Positions 37,526-46,979 of a DNA stretch of 63,563 bases are shown one piece after another (the stretch's first letter is position 1; every line of letters starts with the position of its first letter). The DNA is taken from NCBI GenBank assembly GCA_964625775.1, contig CAZVEH010000006.1, positions 1 to 63,563 of the forward strand, in the 5' to 3' direction. The notes below the pieces were generated by a model. The model worked only from the letters and a program-made list of their open reading frames with translations, searched no databases and was not told the DNA's origin. The DNA comes from GCA-2786165 sp964625775. GTDB taxonomy: Bacteria > Pseudomonadota > Gammaproteobacteria > Legionellales > Legionellaceae. The position numbers and the translations under genes were made by a program.

Positions 37526-39934
37526 CTAAGCAGCAGGAGTTTCGGTTGTTTCTGCCGTGTTTTTTGCTACCATTTGTCCTAGAAAAACACAAGTATCTAA
37601 TACAGAATCTGGATTAAGAGACAGACTATCAATCCCTTCTTGCATCAACCATTGCGCAAAATCAGGGTGATCAGAAGGTCCTTGACCACAGATACCAATA
37701 TATTTTCCTTGGCGTTTACAAGCCGTAATTGCCATGTGCAACAACGCTTTTACAGCATCATTACGCTCGTCAAATTGGGGTGCAATCAATGCAGAGTCAC
37801 GATCAATGCCTAAGGTTAATTGCGTTAAATCATTAGAACCGATTGAAAAACCATCAAAATAATTTAAAAACTCATCTGCCAATAGGGCATTAGATGGGAT
37901 TTCACACATCATAATAATACGTAATCCATGCTCTCCCCGCACCAAGCCCTCTTTGGCCAATAAATCAATCACTGCTTTGGCTTCTGAGACTGTGCGTACA
38001 AAAGGAATCATGATTTCCACATTGGTCAAACCCATCTCTTCACGCACTCGTTTTACCGCACGACACTCCAAGGCAAAACAATCATTAAATTGAGGCGATA
38101 CATAGCGAGATGCGCCGCGAAACCCCAGCATTGGATTTTCTTCTTGCGGTTCGTAATACTCTCCACCAATCAAATTCGCATATTCATTGCTTTTAAAATC
38201 GGACAAACGCACAATCACTGGTTTTTCAGAAAAAGCAGCAGCGATCGTTGCAATACCTTCTTTCAATCGTTCGATATAAAACTCTACCGGCGAGTCATAA
38301 GCGGCAGTTTTGTCTGCTATCACTTGTTTCAACTGAGGATCTTTGAGTGTGTCATAATTCAGTAAAGCATGTGGATGAATCCCAATGGTATTGGAAATCA
38401 AAAACTCCAAGCGGGCTAAACCCACCCCAGAATTAGGAATAGACTGAAACGCAAACGCTCGCTCGGGATTGCCTACATTCAACATCACCTTCACCGGTAA
38501 AACAGGCATGGTTTCGATATCTAAAGACACACGTTCAAAAGACAATAATCCTTCATAAATATATCCGGTTTCACCTTCTGCACAAGACACGGTGACCAAA
38601 TCACCTTCTTGCAAGGCATCGGTTGCATTGCCACACCCGACCACAGCCGGAATACCTAATTCTCGGGCAATGATAGCGGCATGACAAGTACGCCCGCCAC
38701 GATTAGTGATGATAGCAGCTGCACGCTTCATCACCGGCTCCCAATCGGGATCAGTCATATCGGATACCAGAACATCTCCAGGCAACACGCGATGCAATTC
38801 TTGCACATTACGAATCACCCGTACCTGACCTTTACCTATACGCTGTCCAATGCTACGACCTTCGACCAAAATTTTCCCACGCTCTTTGAGGTTATAGCGT
38901 TCTAATATTTGCTGTGACACGCGACTGATCACGGTTTCTGGGCGAGCTTGGAGAATATATAAACGACCATCCAAACCATCTTTGGCCCATTCAATGTCCA
39001 TTGGACGACCATAATGTGCTTCAATGGTTAACGCATGTCGCGCCAATTCCTCAATTTCAGCCACGGTCAAAGAAAATTGACCTTGTTGTTCAGGAGATAC
39101 TTTCTCTGTTTTCACAGCGGCATGATCACAATAAATCATCTTTGTGGCTTTTGCGCCTAAATTACGTCGAATCACTGCCGATTTACCCGCTTTTAACGCA
39201 GGTTTGTGCACATAGAATTCATCTGGATTGACGGCACCTTGAACCACTAATTCACCCAGACCATAGGATGAGGTGATCAACACCACTTGATCAAATCCTG
39301 ACTCTGTATCAACAGTAAACATCACGCCACTTGAGGCCAAATCTGAGCGCACCATGTGTTGAACGCCCGCAGACAATGCCACAGCATGATGATCAAACCC
39401 ATGATGGACACGGTAAGCAATGGCTCGATCATTAAATAAGGATGCAAACACTTCTTTGATGGCCTTTAAAATCGCATCCACACCGTTCACATTCAAAAAG
39501 GTTTCTTGTTGGCCTGCAAAAGAAGCGTCGGGCAGGTCTTCTGCGGTTGCCGAAGACCGTACTGCCACAGAAAAATCATCATGTCCAATCCGAAGTTTCA
39601 AAGCGTCGTAAGCGGTGTGGATATCTTTTTCAAAATCAGGCAGCAAGGGGGTTTCTTTGATCCAAAGACGTATCATCTGGCCTATTTTAGCCAATTCCTG
39701 AACATCATCGACATTCAGTGTTTCTAAGGTTTGGTGAATTTTTTTATCAAGATTATTTTGTGAAAGAAAGGAGCGAAAAGCATCGGCTGTTGTCGCAAAT
39801 CCCGCTGGAACAGCAACTTGAGCCGCAGATAAATTACAAATCATCTCTCCCAGAGACGCATTTTTTCCACCCACTTGATCAATATCTTGCAATCCAACGC
39901 ACTGAAAATCAATTGTATTCACACAGCCCTGCAT
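37526..39934 (-). CDS. ppsA: Phosphoenolpyruvate synthase
   Basis: Regenerates PEP from pyruvate with ATP, for gluconeogenesis. The 802-residue protein shows the N-terminal ATP-binding domain (VGGKNASLGEM), the phosphohistidine domain with GGRTCHAAIIARELG (His418 expected to be phosphorylated), and the C-terminal TIM barrel (SNDLTQLTLGIDRDS; GICGQGPSDHPDF). It heads the operon with the antiporter, nadC and murG, and is divergent from purB across 172 bp. Confidence 0.97.
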   Translation of the reverse strand: MQGCVNTIDFQCVGLQDIDQVGGKNASLGEMICNLSAAQVAVPAGFATTADAFRSFLSQNNLDKKIHQTLETLNVDDVQELAKIGQMIRLWIKETPLLPDFEKDIHTAYDALKLRIGHDDFSVAVRSSATAEDLPDASFAGQQETFLNVNGVDAILKAIKEVFASLFNDRAIAYRVHHGFDHHAVALSAGVQHMVRSDLASSGVMFTVDTESGFDQVVLITSSYGLGELVVQGAVNPDEFYVHKPALKAGKSAVIRRNLGAKATKMIYCDHAAVKTEKVSPEQQGQFSLTVAEIEELARHALTIEAHYGRPMDIEWAKDGLDGRLYILQARPETVISRVSQQILERYNLKERGKILVEGRSIGQRIGKGQVRVIRNVQELHRVLPGDVLVSDMTDPDWEPVMKRAAAIITNRGGRTCHAAIIARELGIPAVVGCGNATDALQEGDLVTVSCAEGETGYIYEGLLSFERVSLDIETMPVLPVKVMLNVGNPERAFAFQSIPNSGVGLARLEFLISNTIGIHPHALLNYDTLKDPQLKQVIADKTAAYDSPVEFYIERLKEGIATIAAAFSEKPVIVRLSDFKSNEYANLIGGEYYEPQEENPMLGFRGASRYVSPQFNDCFALECRAVKRVREEMGLTNVEIMIPFVRTVSEAKAVIDLLAKEGLVRGEHGLRIIMMCEIPSNALLADEFLNYFDGFSIGSNDLTQLTLGIDRDSALIAPQFDERNDAVKALLHMAITACKRQGKYIGICGQGPSDHPDFAQWLMQEGIDSLSLNPDSVLDTCVFLGQMVAKNTAETTETPAA

Positions 39935-40106
39935 CCGAACCTCTAGGCAACATTAGCAATGCCTCATTGTACTCACTTTTTTATTTTTTACAAAGTTCAA
40001 GTTTGATACGCAGTGACGGGATCATCTCACAAGTTTGATCAGTAATATATTCACTTGTTGAGCTTAATCTAATATCATAGGCACTTTCATACCAGACGAT
40101 TGACCC

Positions 40107-41477
40107 ATGACACTATCTCCTTTGAATGCTATTTGTCCGATTGATGGACGCTACCTCAAAAAAACCATGGCTTTAAGCCCATTTTTTAGTGAATATGCGC
40201 TGATTTATTATCGTCTTTTGGTTGAAATTCGCTGGTTAGAGTCTTTAGCTGCTAATGCTCTTATTCCAGAAGTTCCAGCGCTAGATGATGCAGCTCATGC
40301 CTTTTTGAACAATTTATTGAAACAATTTGATGAACATGAAGCGATAAAAGTCAAAGCCTATGAAAAACAAACCAACCATGACGTCAAAGCCATTGAATAT
40401 TATTTAAGAGAAAAACTAGAGCACGCTCCTTTCTTACATGGTTTAAGTAGTTTCATACATTTTGCCTGTACCTCTGAAGACATCAATAATGTGGCTTACG
40501 CACTCATGATCAAAGAAGCCGTTGCCCAAGTCATTCAACCTACTTTGGCTGAAATCGCTGGAGGCATCACCCTCTTAGGCAAGCAACATGGTGATTTGCC
40601 TATGTTGTCTCGAACCCATGGTCAACCCGCCACACCCACAACCATTGGCAAAGAATTGATTAATTTCGTCGCCCGTTTAAAACGTCCCCTACAACAATTG
40701 GTGGAAATCTTGATTTCAGCGAAATTCAACGGCGCGGTGGGTAATTATAATGCCCATTGCATTGCCTATCCTGAAGTAGACTGGCGTAAACACTGCGGTC
40801 AATTCATTTCCTCCCTTGGACTATCATTCAGTCCTTATACCACCCAAATTGAACCGCATGACGGCATTGCAGAAGTCTCACATCTGATGATCAGAATCAA
40901 TACGATTTTGCTCGATTATTCCAGTGACATCTGGTCCTATATTTCTCTTGGTTACTTTAAACAAAAAACCATTGCTGGCGAAGTAGGTTCTTCAACCATG
41001 CCACATAAAGTCAATCCTATTGATTTTGAAAATGCCGAAGGTAATTTGGGACTTTCAAATGCATTGTTCGAGCACTTTGCCAATAAATTACCTCGATCGC
41101 GACTCCAACGCGATCTGTCAGATTCTACGGTACTACGTAATTTGGGTGTTGCTTTTGCTTATGCGCTCATTGCATACCAATCGATTGCTCAAGGGAACGA
41201 TAAATTGCAAATCAATCAAAGTGCCTTAGCATCCGATCTCAATACCAATTGGGACGTCGTTGCTGAAGCCATTCAAACCGTCATGCGACGCTATCATATT
41301 CCAAAGGCTTACGAACAAGTTCGTGACTTGACCCGAGGACATGGTCTTGATCAAACTCATTTAACCACATTTATTCAAAATCTAGACATCCCCAACGATG
41401 CCAAGGAGCGTTTGCTAAACTTGTCTCCTGATACCTACACCGGTCTGGCTCAAGTATTGGTCAAAGCTTTTTCATGA
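40107..41477 (+). CDS. purB: Adenylosuccinate lyase
   Basis: Two steps of purine synthesis (SAICAR to AICAR; adenylosuccinate to AMP). It has the signature GSSTMPHKVNPIDFENAEGN and the DGRYLKK start region, 456 residues. It is followed by nadB with a four-base overlap, so fumarate-yielding PurB and aspartate-using NadB are co-expressed. Confidence 0.97.
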   Translation: MTLSPLNAICPIDGRYLKKTMALSPFFSEYALIYYRLLVEIRWLESLAANALIPEVPALDDAAHAFLNNLLKQFDEHEAIKVKAYEKQTNHDVKAIEYYLREKLEHAPFLHGLSSFIHFACTSEDINNVAYALMIKEAVAQVIQPTLAEIAGGITLLGKQHGDLPMLSRTHGQPATPTTIGKELINFVARLKRPLQQLVEILISAKFNGAVGNYNAHCIAYPEVDWRKHCGQFISSLGLSFSPYTTQIEPHDGIAEVSHLMIRINTILLDYSSDIWSYISLGYFKQKTIAGEVGSSTMPHKVNPIDFENAEGNLGLSNALFEHFANKLPRSRLQRDLSDSTVLRNLGVAFAYALIAYQSIAQGNDKLQINQSALASDLNTNWDVVAEAIQTVMRRYHIPKAYEQVRDLTRGHGLDQTHLTTFIQNLDIPNDAKERLLNLSPDTYTGLAQVLVKAFS

Positions 41478-43111
41478 CACTGGCACACTTACAACAGGGA
41501 AGTGTTTTAGAGTTTGATGTGCTGGTGGTAGGTTCTGGGCTGGCAGGATTGCATTATTGCTCGCAATTGCTACAACATAATCCTAACATTAAAATTGCCC
41601 TTTTGAGTAAAGTGTCAGCAAATGAATGTAATAGTCGCTATGCTCAGGGTGGTATTGCTGCGGTTTCTCTCACCGAAGACTCTATCGAATCTCATATTAC
41701 TGATACCTTGCGATCCGGCGATGGTTTGTCGTATCGACCTCATGTTGAAGCCATTCTTCAGCAAGGGCCAAGCGCAATTGCTCAATTACAAGCATACGCG
41801 ATTCAGTTTCAACCTCATTTAGCTCAAGAAGGTGGTCATTCTCATCGTCGCATTTATAATTGTGGCGATCGCACAGGTGAAACCTTGGTGGAAGCCTTGC
41901 TAGCTTGGGTCAAACAACAGCCTCAGGTGCATTTATTTGAAGATCATATCGCCATCAATTTGATCACGCACTATCATCCACATCGTACTGATAATCAAGG
42001 TGAAGTGCTTGGTGCTTATATTTTAGATGACAAAACCCATCAAATTCATACTCTTATCGCACGATGTGTGGTTTTAGCCACCGGCGGCGCAGGTAAAACA
42101 TATCGCTACACATCCAACCCTATGATCGCTACGGGCGATGGGGTTGCCATGGCCTATCGTGCAGGTGCACGCGTTGGCAATATGGAGTTTTATCAATTTC
42201 ATCCGACCTTGCTCTACCATCATAGTTTACACAATTTTCTCATCTCAGAAGCTGTCCGTGGGGAAGGCGCTATTCTCAAGCACCCTGATACGCACACCAG
42301 CTTCATGCATCAGTATGCCCCCGAACAATTAGAGCTTGCTACGCGAGATGTGGTATCTCGTGCTATTTTTAATGAAATTGAACAAAGTGATCATCATTTT
42401 GTTTATTTAGATATCCGACATCAATCACGAGCTTTTTTAAGCGCACGCTTTCCTCAAATTTTCCAAACATTGCTCTCAATTGGCATTGATATGAGTCAAG
42501 ATTTGATTCCAGTGGTTCCCGCGGCACATTATCAATGTGGTGGCGTGTTAACTGACATACAAGGCCATACGGATCTTAAGCGCCTCTATGCGATTGGCGA
42601 AGTAGGCTTTACCGGACTGCATGGCGCCAATCGTCTTGCTTCCAATTCGTTATTGGAGGCTGTTGTCATGGCCTCACAGGCTGCAACAGCATCCATCCAG
42701 GATATCGCCAAACCTATTCCAAGCAGCCTTCACATCCCCAATTGGCAATCCTCAGTGAGCGAAGACAATGCGCGTAGAGCGAGCCAAATTAATGCACATT
42801 GGTTGGGATTACGCGGTGAAATGACGTCCTATGCCGGTATTGTGCGTACCGAAGCAGGTTTGCAAGACTTACTACAGCTCATCACCAAACGACGCACGAT
42901 CATCGAGGAATACTATTGGAAACATCGGTTAACCCGAGATCTGATCGAGCTGCGTAATATTGTTTTGAATGCAGAACTCATTGTGCGCGCAGCATTGTCT
43001 CGACGCGAATCACGTGGTGGCCATTATCGAGAAGATTTTCCGCACAAAGAAGCAAAAGCCCGAGAAAGTATTTCACAAATGAGTACGCCGTTACATTCCT
43101 TTCCCAGTTAG
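41474..43111 (+). CDS. nadB: L-aspartate oxidase
   Basis: FAD enzyme that oxidises aspartate to iminoaspartate, feeding quinolinate synthase. It has the dinucleotide-binding VVGSGLAGLHYC near the start, YAQGGIAAV, HSHRRIYNCGDRTGE and HGANRLASNSLLEAVV motifs. Length 545, normal. Overlaps purB and precedes nadA by 8 bp. Confidence 0.96.
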   Translation: MTLAHLQQGSVLEFDVLVVGSGLAGLHYCSQLLQHNPNIKIALLSKVSANECNSRYAQGGIAAVSLTEDSIESHITDTLRSGDGLSYRPHVEAILQQGPSAIAQLQAYAIQFQPHLAQEGGHSHRRIYNCGDRTGETLVEALLAWVKQQPQVHLFEDHIAINLITHYHPHRTDNQGEVLGAYILDDKTHQIHTLIARCVVLATGGAGKTYRYTSNPMIATGDGVAMAYRAGARVGNMEFYQFHPTLLYHHSLHNFLISEAVRGEGAILKHPDTHTSFMHQYAPEQLELATRDVVSRAIFNEIEQSDHHFVYLDIRHQSRAFLSARFPQIFQTLLSIGIDMSQDLIPVVPAAHYQCGGVLTDIQGHTDLKRLYAIGEVGFTGLHGANRLASNSLLEAVVMASQAATASIQDIAKPIPSSLHIPNWQSSVSEDNARRASQINAHWLGLRGEMTSYAGIVRTEAGLQDLLQLITKRRTIIEEYYWKHRLTRDLIELRNIVLNAELIVRAALSRRESRGGHYREDFPHKEAKARESISQMSTPLHSFPS

Positions 43112-43119
43112 AGGTTCCT

Positions 43120-44463
43120 ATGCTCACAACCAATAATGTCTACCACCCTCAAACCTCCACCATGCATATCACGCAAGACATGACCATTTGTCAAAGCGAT
43201 TATCCTCTGGATTGGTACCAACCTGAGTTCATGCCGTATGCTGAAGAATATCTTGCACTTCCTGATCGGAAATTAACAACCGTTGTCAAATGGATGACGC
43301 CTTATATGCAAAAAGCCAAAACTCACTTTGGCGACCAATTATTGCTTTTGGCTCATTACTACATGGGCGGCGATATTGTAAGACTGATTGAGCAATTTGG
43401 AGGTCAGATTGGGGATTCTTATCAACTCGCTTTAATGGCTGCACATCACCCAGAAAAATCAGTGATCATCGAATCTGCGGTCCACTTTATGGCAGAATCT
43501 ATTCGGATTTTGGCGCATGACAACCAGCAGGTCTATATCACCAATCCAAAATCTGGATGCACCATGGAAATTTTAGCCAAAGACTTTATGGTAGAACCTG
43601 CATTTCTTGATCTAAATGAGCGATATGGGCATGACGCCATCCTACCTATTTGCTATATGAATACTTCTGGCCGAGTCAAAGCTATGACTGGCGCGCAAGG
43701 TGGTGCTGTTTGTACCAGTTCGAATGTCAAGAAAATCATGCAATGGGCGCGAGATAAGCAGAAAAAAATACTCTTCATTCCTGATCGACATATGGGTGAA
43801 AATGTTGCTCATTGGCTTGGCATAAAACACTTGGCTTACTGGCCTGGGGGCACTGCGGGTGCTCAGTACCAATTGGCGGCACAAGATCAAAAAACATTGG
43901 CGCAGTTTGATCAATCAGAATTGATTCTGTTTGGTAGTGAGTGCGCAGTTCACACTCATTTTCAAGCCAGCATGTGTGAGTATTGGCATGAACACGGTTA
44001 TACCACCATCGCTCATCCAGAATGTCGCTTAGAAGTCATACGTACCGCACAGCACGCGGGATCAACCGCTTTCATCTGGGATTATGTGGTGCACGATCGC
44101 GCGGGCACCCAACAGTACGCCATCGCCACAGAACACCATATGGTTGAAAACCTACAACAACATTGCCGAAATTTGGGCATCAAAGTGGTCAACATGGCAG
44201 AAGCGCCCAAAGATGCATCGACACCTGGCGTAGGATGTGGTTGTGCGACCATGTCTCGTAATGATGCGCCGCATTTAATTGGGTTGCTTGATTTACTGCG
44301 CCAAGGAAAACTCATGGCTTACAATGAAGTGCGCGCCGGAGATATGGTCTCCGAGTTCACCGGCATCCGCCAACGTCTCAATGCTCAAGACCAAAACTGG
44401 GTCATTGACCATGCGAAAAAAGCACTGCAGAATATGATCGATATCACTGAAAACAACATGTGA
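43120..44463 (+). CDS. nadA: Quinolinate synthase A
   Basis: [4Fe-4S] enzyme that condenses iminoaspartate with dihydroxyacetone phosphate. The three cluster cysteines are expected in the VCTSSN, FGSECAVH and GVGCGCATM segments; LAHYYMGGDIV is the substrate-binding start. At 447 residues it is longer than the ~350 of E. coli type NadA, with an extra ~70-residue N-terminus. Last gene of purB-nadB-nadA. Confidence 0.95.
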   Translation: MLTTNNVYHPQTSTMHITQDMTICQSDYPLDWYQPEFMPYAEEYLALPDRKLTTVVKWMTPYMQKAKTHFGDQLLLLAHYYMGGDIVRLIEQFGGQIGDSYQLALMAAHHPEKSVIIESAVHFMAESIRILAHDNQQVYITNPKSGCTMEILAKDFMVEPAFLDLNERYGHDAILPICYMNTSGRVKAMTGAQGGAVCTSSNVKKIMQWARDKQKKILFIPDRHMGENVAHWLGIKHLAYWPGGTAGAQYQLAAQDQKTLAQFDQSELILFGSECAVHTHFQASMCEYWHEHGYTTIAHPECRLEVIRTAQHAGSTAFIWDYVVHDRAGTQQYAIATEHHMVENLQQHCRNLGIKVVNMAEAPKDASTPGVGCGCATMSRNDAPHLIGLLDLLRQGKLMAYNEVRAGDMVSEFTGIRQRLNAQDQNWVIDHAKKALQNMIDITENNM

Positions 44464-44504
44464 TCGGCACCCACTATCCGCCGTAATGGTGTAGAGCCAA
44501 ATCA

Positions 44505-44702
44505 TCAACTCACAGGGGCTGAAGAGTTAACAGGATCACATGAGCATGTGTTGCCATGGCAATTATAATTGACAGGTTGATTGTTTATTTCAGAAGGACC
44601 ATTGCAATGAGTGTAGGCACCAGCACAAGTGCCGGTGGCTTCGTTTGCATATACACCTTCTAATGCACTCATTAAAGGCATACAAATAATTATTTTTTTC
44701 AT
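44505..44702 (-). CDS. Small exported cysteine-rich peptide
   Basis: 65 residues: a Sec signal (MKKIIICMPLMSALEGVYA) and a ~45-residue mature part with five cysteines (CAGAYTHC...CHGNTCSC), probably disulfide-bonded. No family recognised; no strong ribosome-binding site. It is alone, convergent with nadA. The 467-bp region beyond it up to the tRNA holds a MITE and a pair of 15-bp direct repeats but no gene. Confidence 0.5.
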   Translation of the reverse strand: MKKIIICMPLMSALEGVYANEATGTCAGAYTHCNGPSEINNQPVNYNCHGNTCSCDPVNSSAPVS

Positions 44703-44858
44703 GATGCGACATACTTTGTTTTAAATTTGATTATATATTGTCAAAATCCTTTCACTTAAACTATAGACCTATTACTTGTGTTTTAATAGGTATCCCCGAG
44801 TTGAGATCGCTTCAGTCACCCGCAAACTAATCTAAGTCTCGAACTGATCTTGTCCTGT

Positions 44859-45125
44859 TATAACTAGATTTTCATATAACTACAAAGCAGACGCATCTTA
44901 ATTAAGCACCGATTTTGATCAACGTAGCCCGCAAGTAGCGTAGCGAATTGCGGGGTGACGCTAAACGAGACAAGTAACCATCCTTATGTTTTGGAATATG
45001 TATTTAACACTGAGCAGTCGATCCCGCAATTCGCTACGCTACTTGCGGGCTACGTGAACAAATCGTCTGAATTATGGCGTTAGCTATGATTTAGACGACC
45101 TTACCCTGCATATAACTAGATTTTC
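44859..45125. repeat. 15-bp direct repeats bracketing MITE copy 3
   Basis: TATAACTAGATTTTC occurs at 44859-44873 and again at 45111-45125. The two copies enclose about 235 bp that includes the whole MITE copy 3. This could be a duplication linked to insertion of a larger piece or simple slippage. Confidence 0.6.
44925..45053 (-). repeat. MITE-like element, copy 3 (inverted, 129 bp)
   Basis: Reverse-orientation copy of the 2561-2702 element. Terminal inverted repeats are more perfect here (GTAGCCCGCAAGTAGCG / CGCTACTTGCGGGCTAC) and the centre is shorter and diverged. Confidence 0.8.
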
Positions 45126-45127
45126 TA

Positions 45128-45155
45128 TTGTATTGAAAATTTTATTTGCTATAAT
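45128..45155 (+). promoter_or_regulatory. Sigma-70 promoter of tRNA-Leu
   Basis: TTGTAT (45128-45133), 16-bp spacer, perfect TATAAT (45150-45155), then a GC-rich discriminator (GCCGCTTCCCC) typical of stringently controlled stable RNA genes. The tRNA begins 15 bp after the -10 box. Confidence 0.7.
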
Positions 45156-45169
45156 AGCCGCTTCCCCGT

Positions 45170-45256
45170 GCCGGGGTGGCGGAATTGGTAGACGCGCCGG
45201 ATTCAAAATCCGGTGATGGTGACATCGTGTCGGTTCGACTCCGACCCTCGGTACCA
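45170..45256 (+). tRNA. tRNA-Leu (anticodon CAA)
   Basis: 87-nt class II tRNA with long variable arm. The acceptor GCCGGGG pairs with CCTCGGT before ACCA (G1-U72 as in E. coli tRNA-Leu(UAA)); D-loop GAATTGGTAGAC; anticodon loop TTCAAAA between CCGGA/TCCGG; T-loop GGTTCGACTCC. The CCA end is encoded. Confidence 0.97.
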
Positions 45257-45325
45257 CTGATTGCTTTTGTATCAGTTCTCAATGCTTCGTCAACAGTACA
45301 TAGATCACATCTTGAAACCCGTACC

Positions 45326-46186
45326 CTAGAAATGACCATTACGATAGTCCATAAAAGCCTGACGAATTTCATCTTTTGTATTCATGACAAATGGGCCTTG
45401 TCCAACGATAGGTTCATGAATTGGCTCACCGTTCAGTATCAGAATCATGGAATCACTGACTGATTCAAGAGACATATAGTCCCCTTCACGTTCAAAAAAG
45501 ACCAACTCCTTTTCTTTGACTGACGTTATGTTATTGACCAAGACCGTTCCTTTTAAAACCAGTAACATCGTGTTGAAACCTCGTGCGACATGTACATCAT
45601 CTATTTTACATCCCATTTTTATGCGTAAATCCCAAAGGTTAACCGGCGTAAAAGTTTTGGCCATACCATGCGTATCAGCATAATTTCCAGCAATAACGCG
45701 GAGTATGCTTCCGTGACTATCCAGCTTCACCAAGGGGATACAGGCACTTACAATTTCTTGATAATGTGGCTTGGACATCTTGAATTTGGCCGGTAAATTA
45801 ATCCAAAGCTGGACCATTTCTAAAGTACCACCCTTTTTTGAAAAGTCTTGTCCGTGGAATTCTTCATGGAGAATGCCTCTAGCAGCTGTCATCCATTGCA
45901 CATCACCTGGACCAATTTTACCTGAATTTCCCGCATTATCTTTATGCTCGATTTCGCCTTGATACACAATTGTTACGGTCTCAAATCCACGATGTGGATG
46001 CTGCCCTACACCCCTTGGACGCTCAGAAGGAGCAAACTCTGCCGGGCTTGCATAATCCAGTAACAAAAATGGACTCATGTCTGGGCCTCTTGTTTGGTAG
46101 GACATTAAACTGTTCACGAGAAACCCGTCTCCTACCCAGTGTGGTTCTGTGCTGCGCTCTATATGTACGATTTTTTTCATCTGCAT
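45326..46186 (-). CDS. Pirin family protein
   Basis: Bicupin protein of 286 residues. The N-terminal cupin has the metal-binding HPHRGFETVT and the later HEEFH motif, as in pirins with quercetinase-like activity (E. coli YhhW). The physiological substrate is unknown. Two ATGs are close (46186 and 46180). Monocistronic, convergent with the tRNA region. Confidence 0.9.
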   Translation of the reverse strand: MQMKKIVHIERSTEPHWVGDGFLVNSLMSYQTRGPDMSPFLLLDYASPAEFAPSERPRGVGQHPHRGFETVTIVYQGEIEHKDNAGNSGKIGPGDVQWMTAARGILHEEFHGQDFSKKGGTLEMVQLWINLPAKFKMSKPHYQEIVSACIPLVKLDSHGSILRVIAGNYADTHGMAKTFTPVNLWDLRIKMGCKIDDVHVARGFNTMLLVLKGTVLVNNITSVKEKELVFFEREGDYMSLESVSDSMILILNGEPIHEPIVGQGPFVMNTKDEIRQAFMDYRNGHF

Positions 46187-46381
46187 GATCGGTTTGCTCT
46201 CATAGGTGATAAGTAATGTGCTCGTATTAACTATACATCAGTTCGCAACGCCACATCACGTCATACGCTTATTTCCCATGAACGGGAGCTGATCAAACTT
46301 GTGTTTTTAATTGTTATCAGTGAACTAAATGTGCTATATTAGCATCTTGTGATTTAAAACAGATCAATAACGGGACTCTTT

Positions 46382-46864
46382 ATGAAAAAATTATTCTTTA
46401 TTTTAGCTATCCTCTTTACGTCCACATCATTTGCAGCAACTTCTTGTAAACTATATGACGAACATGCTTTTCATGTTGTGATAAAAAATGACACAAACGA
46501 AACCTGTACTCTCATTGCACATACCTTACATAATGGATCGTACTCCCCTCAAGCCAAATTACCCGAAAAAATTGCGCCACATCATGTGAGTCAACCACTT
46601 CAACTCTATATCCCTTCTTATCTTTTACGCTCTTTTAGTTTACTAGCCGCTAATATAGAACTCAGCTTTCAATGTGGAAACGATAAATTTGTGACCATTG
46701 AGTCACAAAAAGAACGCAATCTAGACGATTTATGGATTGCCAATCCAGTCATCACGATCACTGGGTCTGCTTCTTCCATAGCGAACATGGATGCAAAATA
46801 TAGTTCCACCAGAGGCAGTTGCGAGAAAAATCAATCCAGCACCATCTATTGGACGTTGTATTAA
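46382..46864 (+). CDS. Hypothetical exported protein, 160 residues
   Basis: Sec signal peptide (1-18, cleavage after SFA) followed by a beta-rich ~140-residue mature region with four cysteines (Cys22 near the N-terminus, CTL, CGND and SCEK), probably disulfide-bonded in the periplasm. No family recognised. Own ATG, in an isolated position upstream of the sugar dehydratase gene. Confidence 0.65.
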   Translation: MKKLFFILAILFTSTSFAATSCKLYDEHAFHVVIKNDTNETCTLIAHTLHNGSYSPQAKLPEKIAPHHVSQPLQLYIPSYLLRSFSLLAANIELSFQCGNDKFVTIESQKERNLDDLWIANPVITITGSASSIANMDAKYSSTRGSCEKNQSSTIYWTLY

Positions 46865-46979
46865 TTTCGCAAAGCCAAAAGCATGATCAACTGTTATAGG
46901 GCATACGCACTCTTTTCAAGAAATTCTTGAATACAAGGTCGTATGTACCTATACTTTCACAGTTGATTCTGAGGACCTC

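Noticed and set aside
40035..40075. Sigma-70 promoter in the ppsA-purB gap
   Set aside because: Candidate -35 and -10 boxes (TTGTTG, TAATAT) are only 9 bp apart, too close to function.
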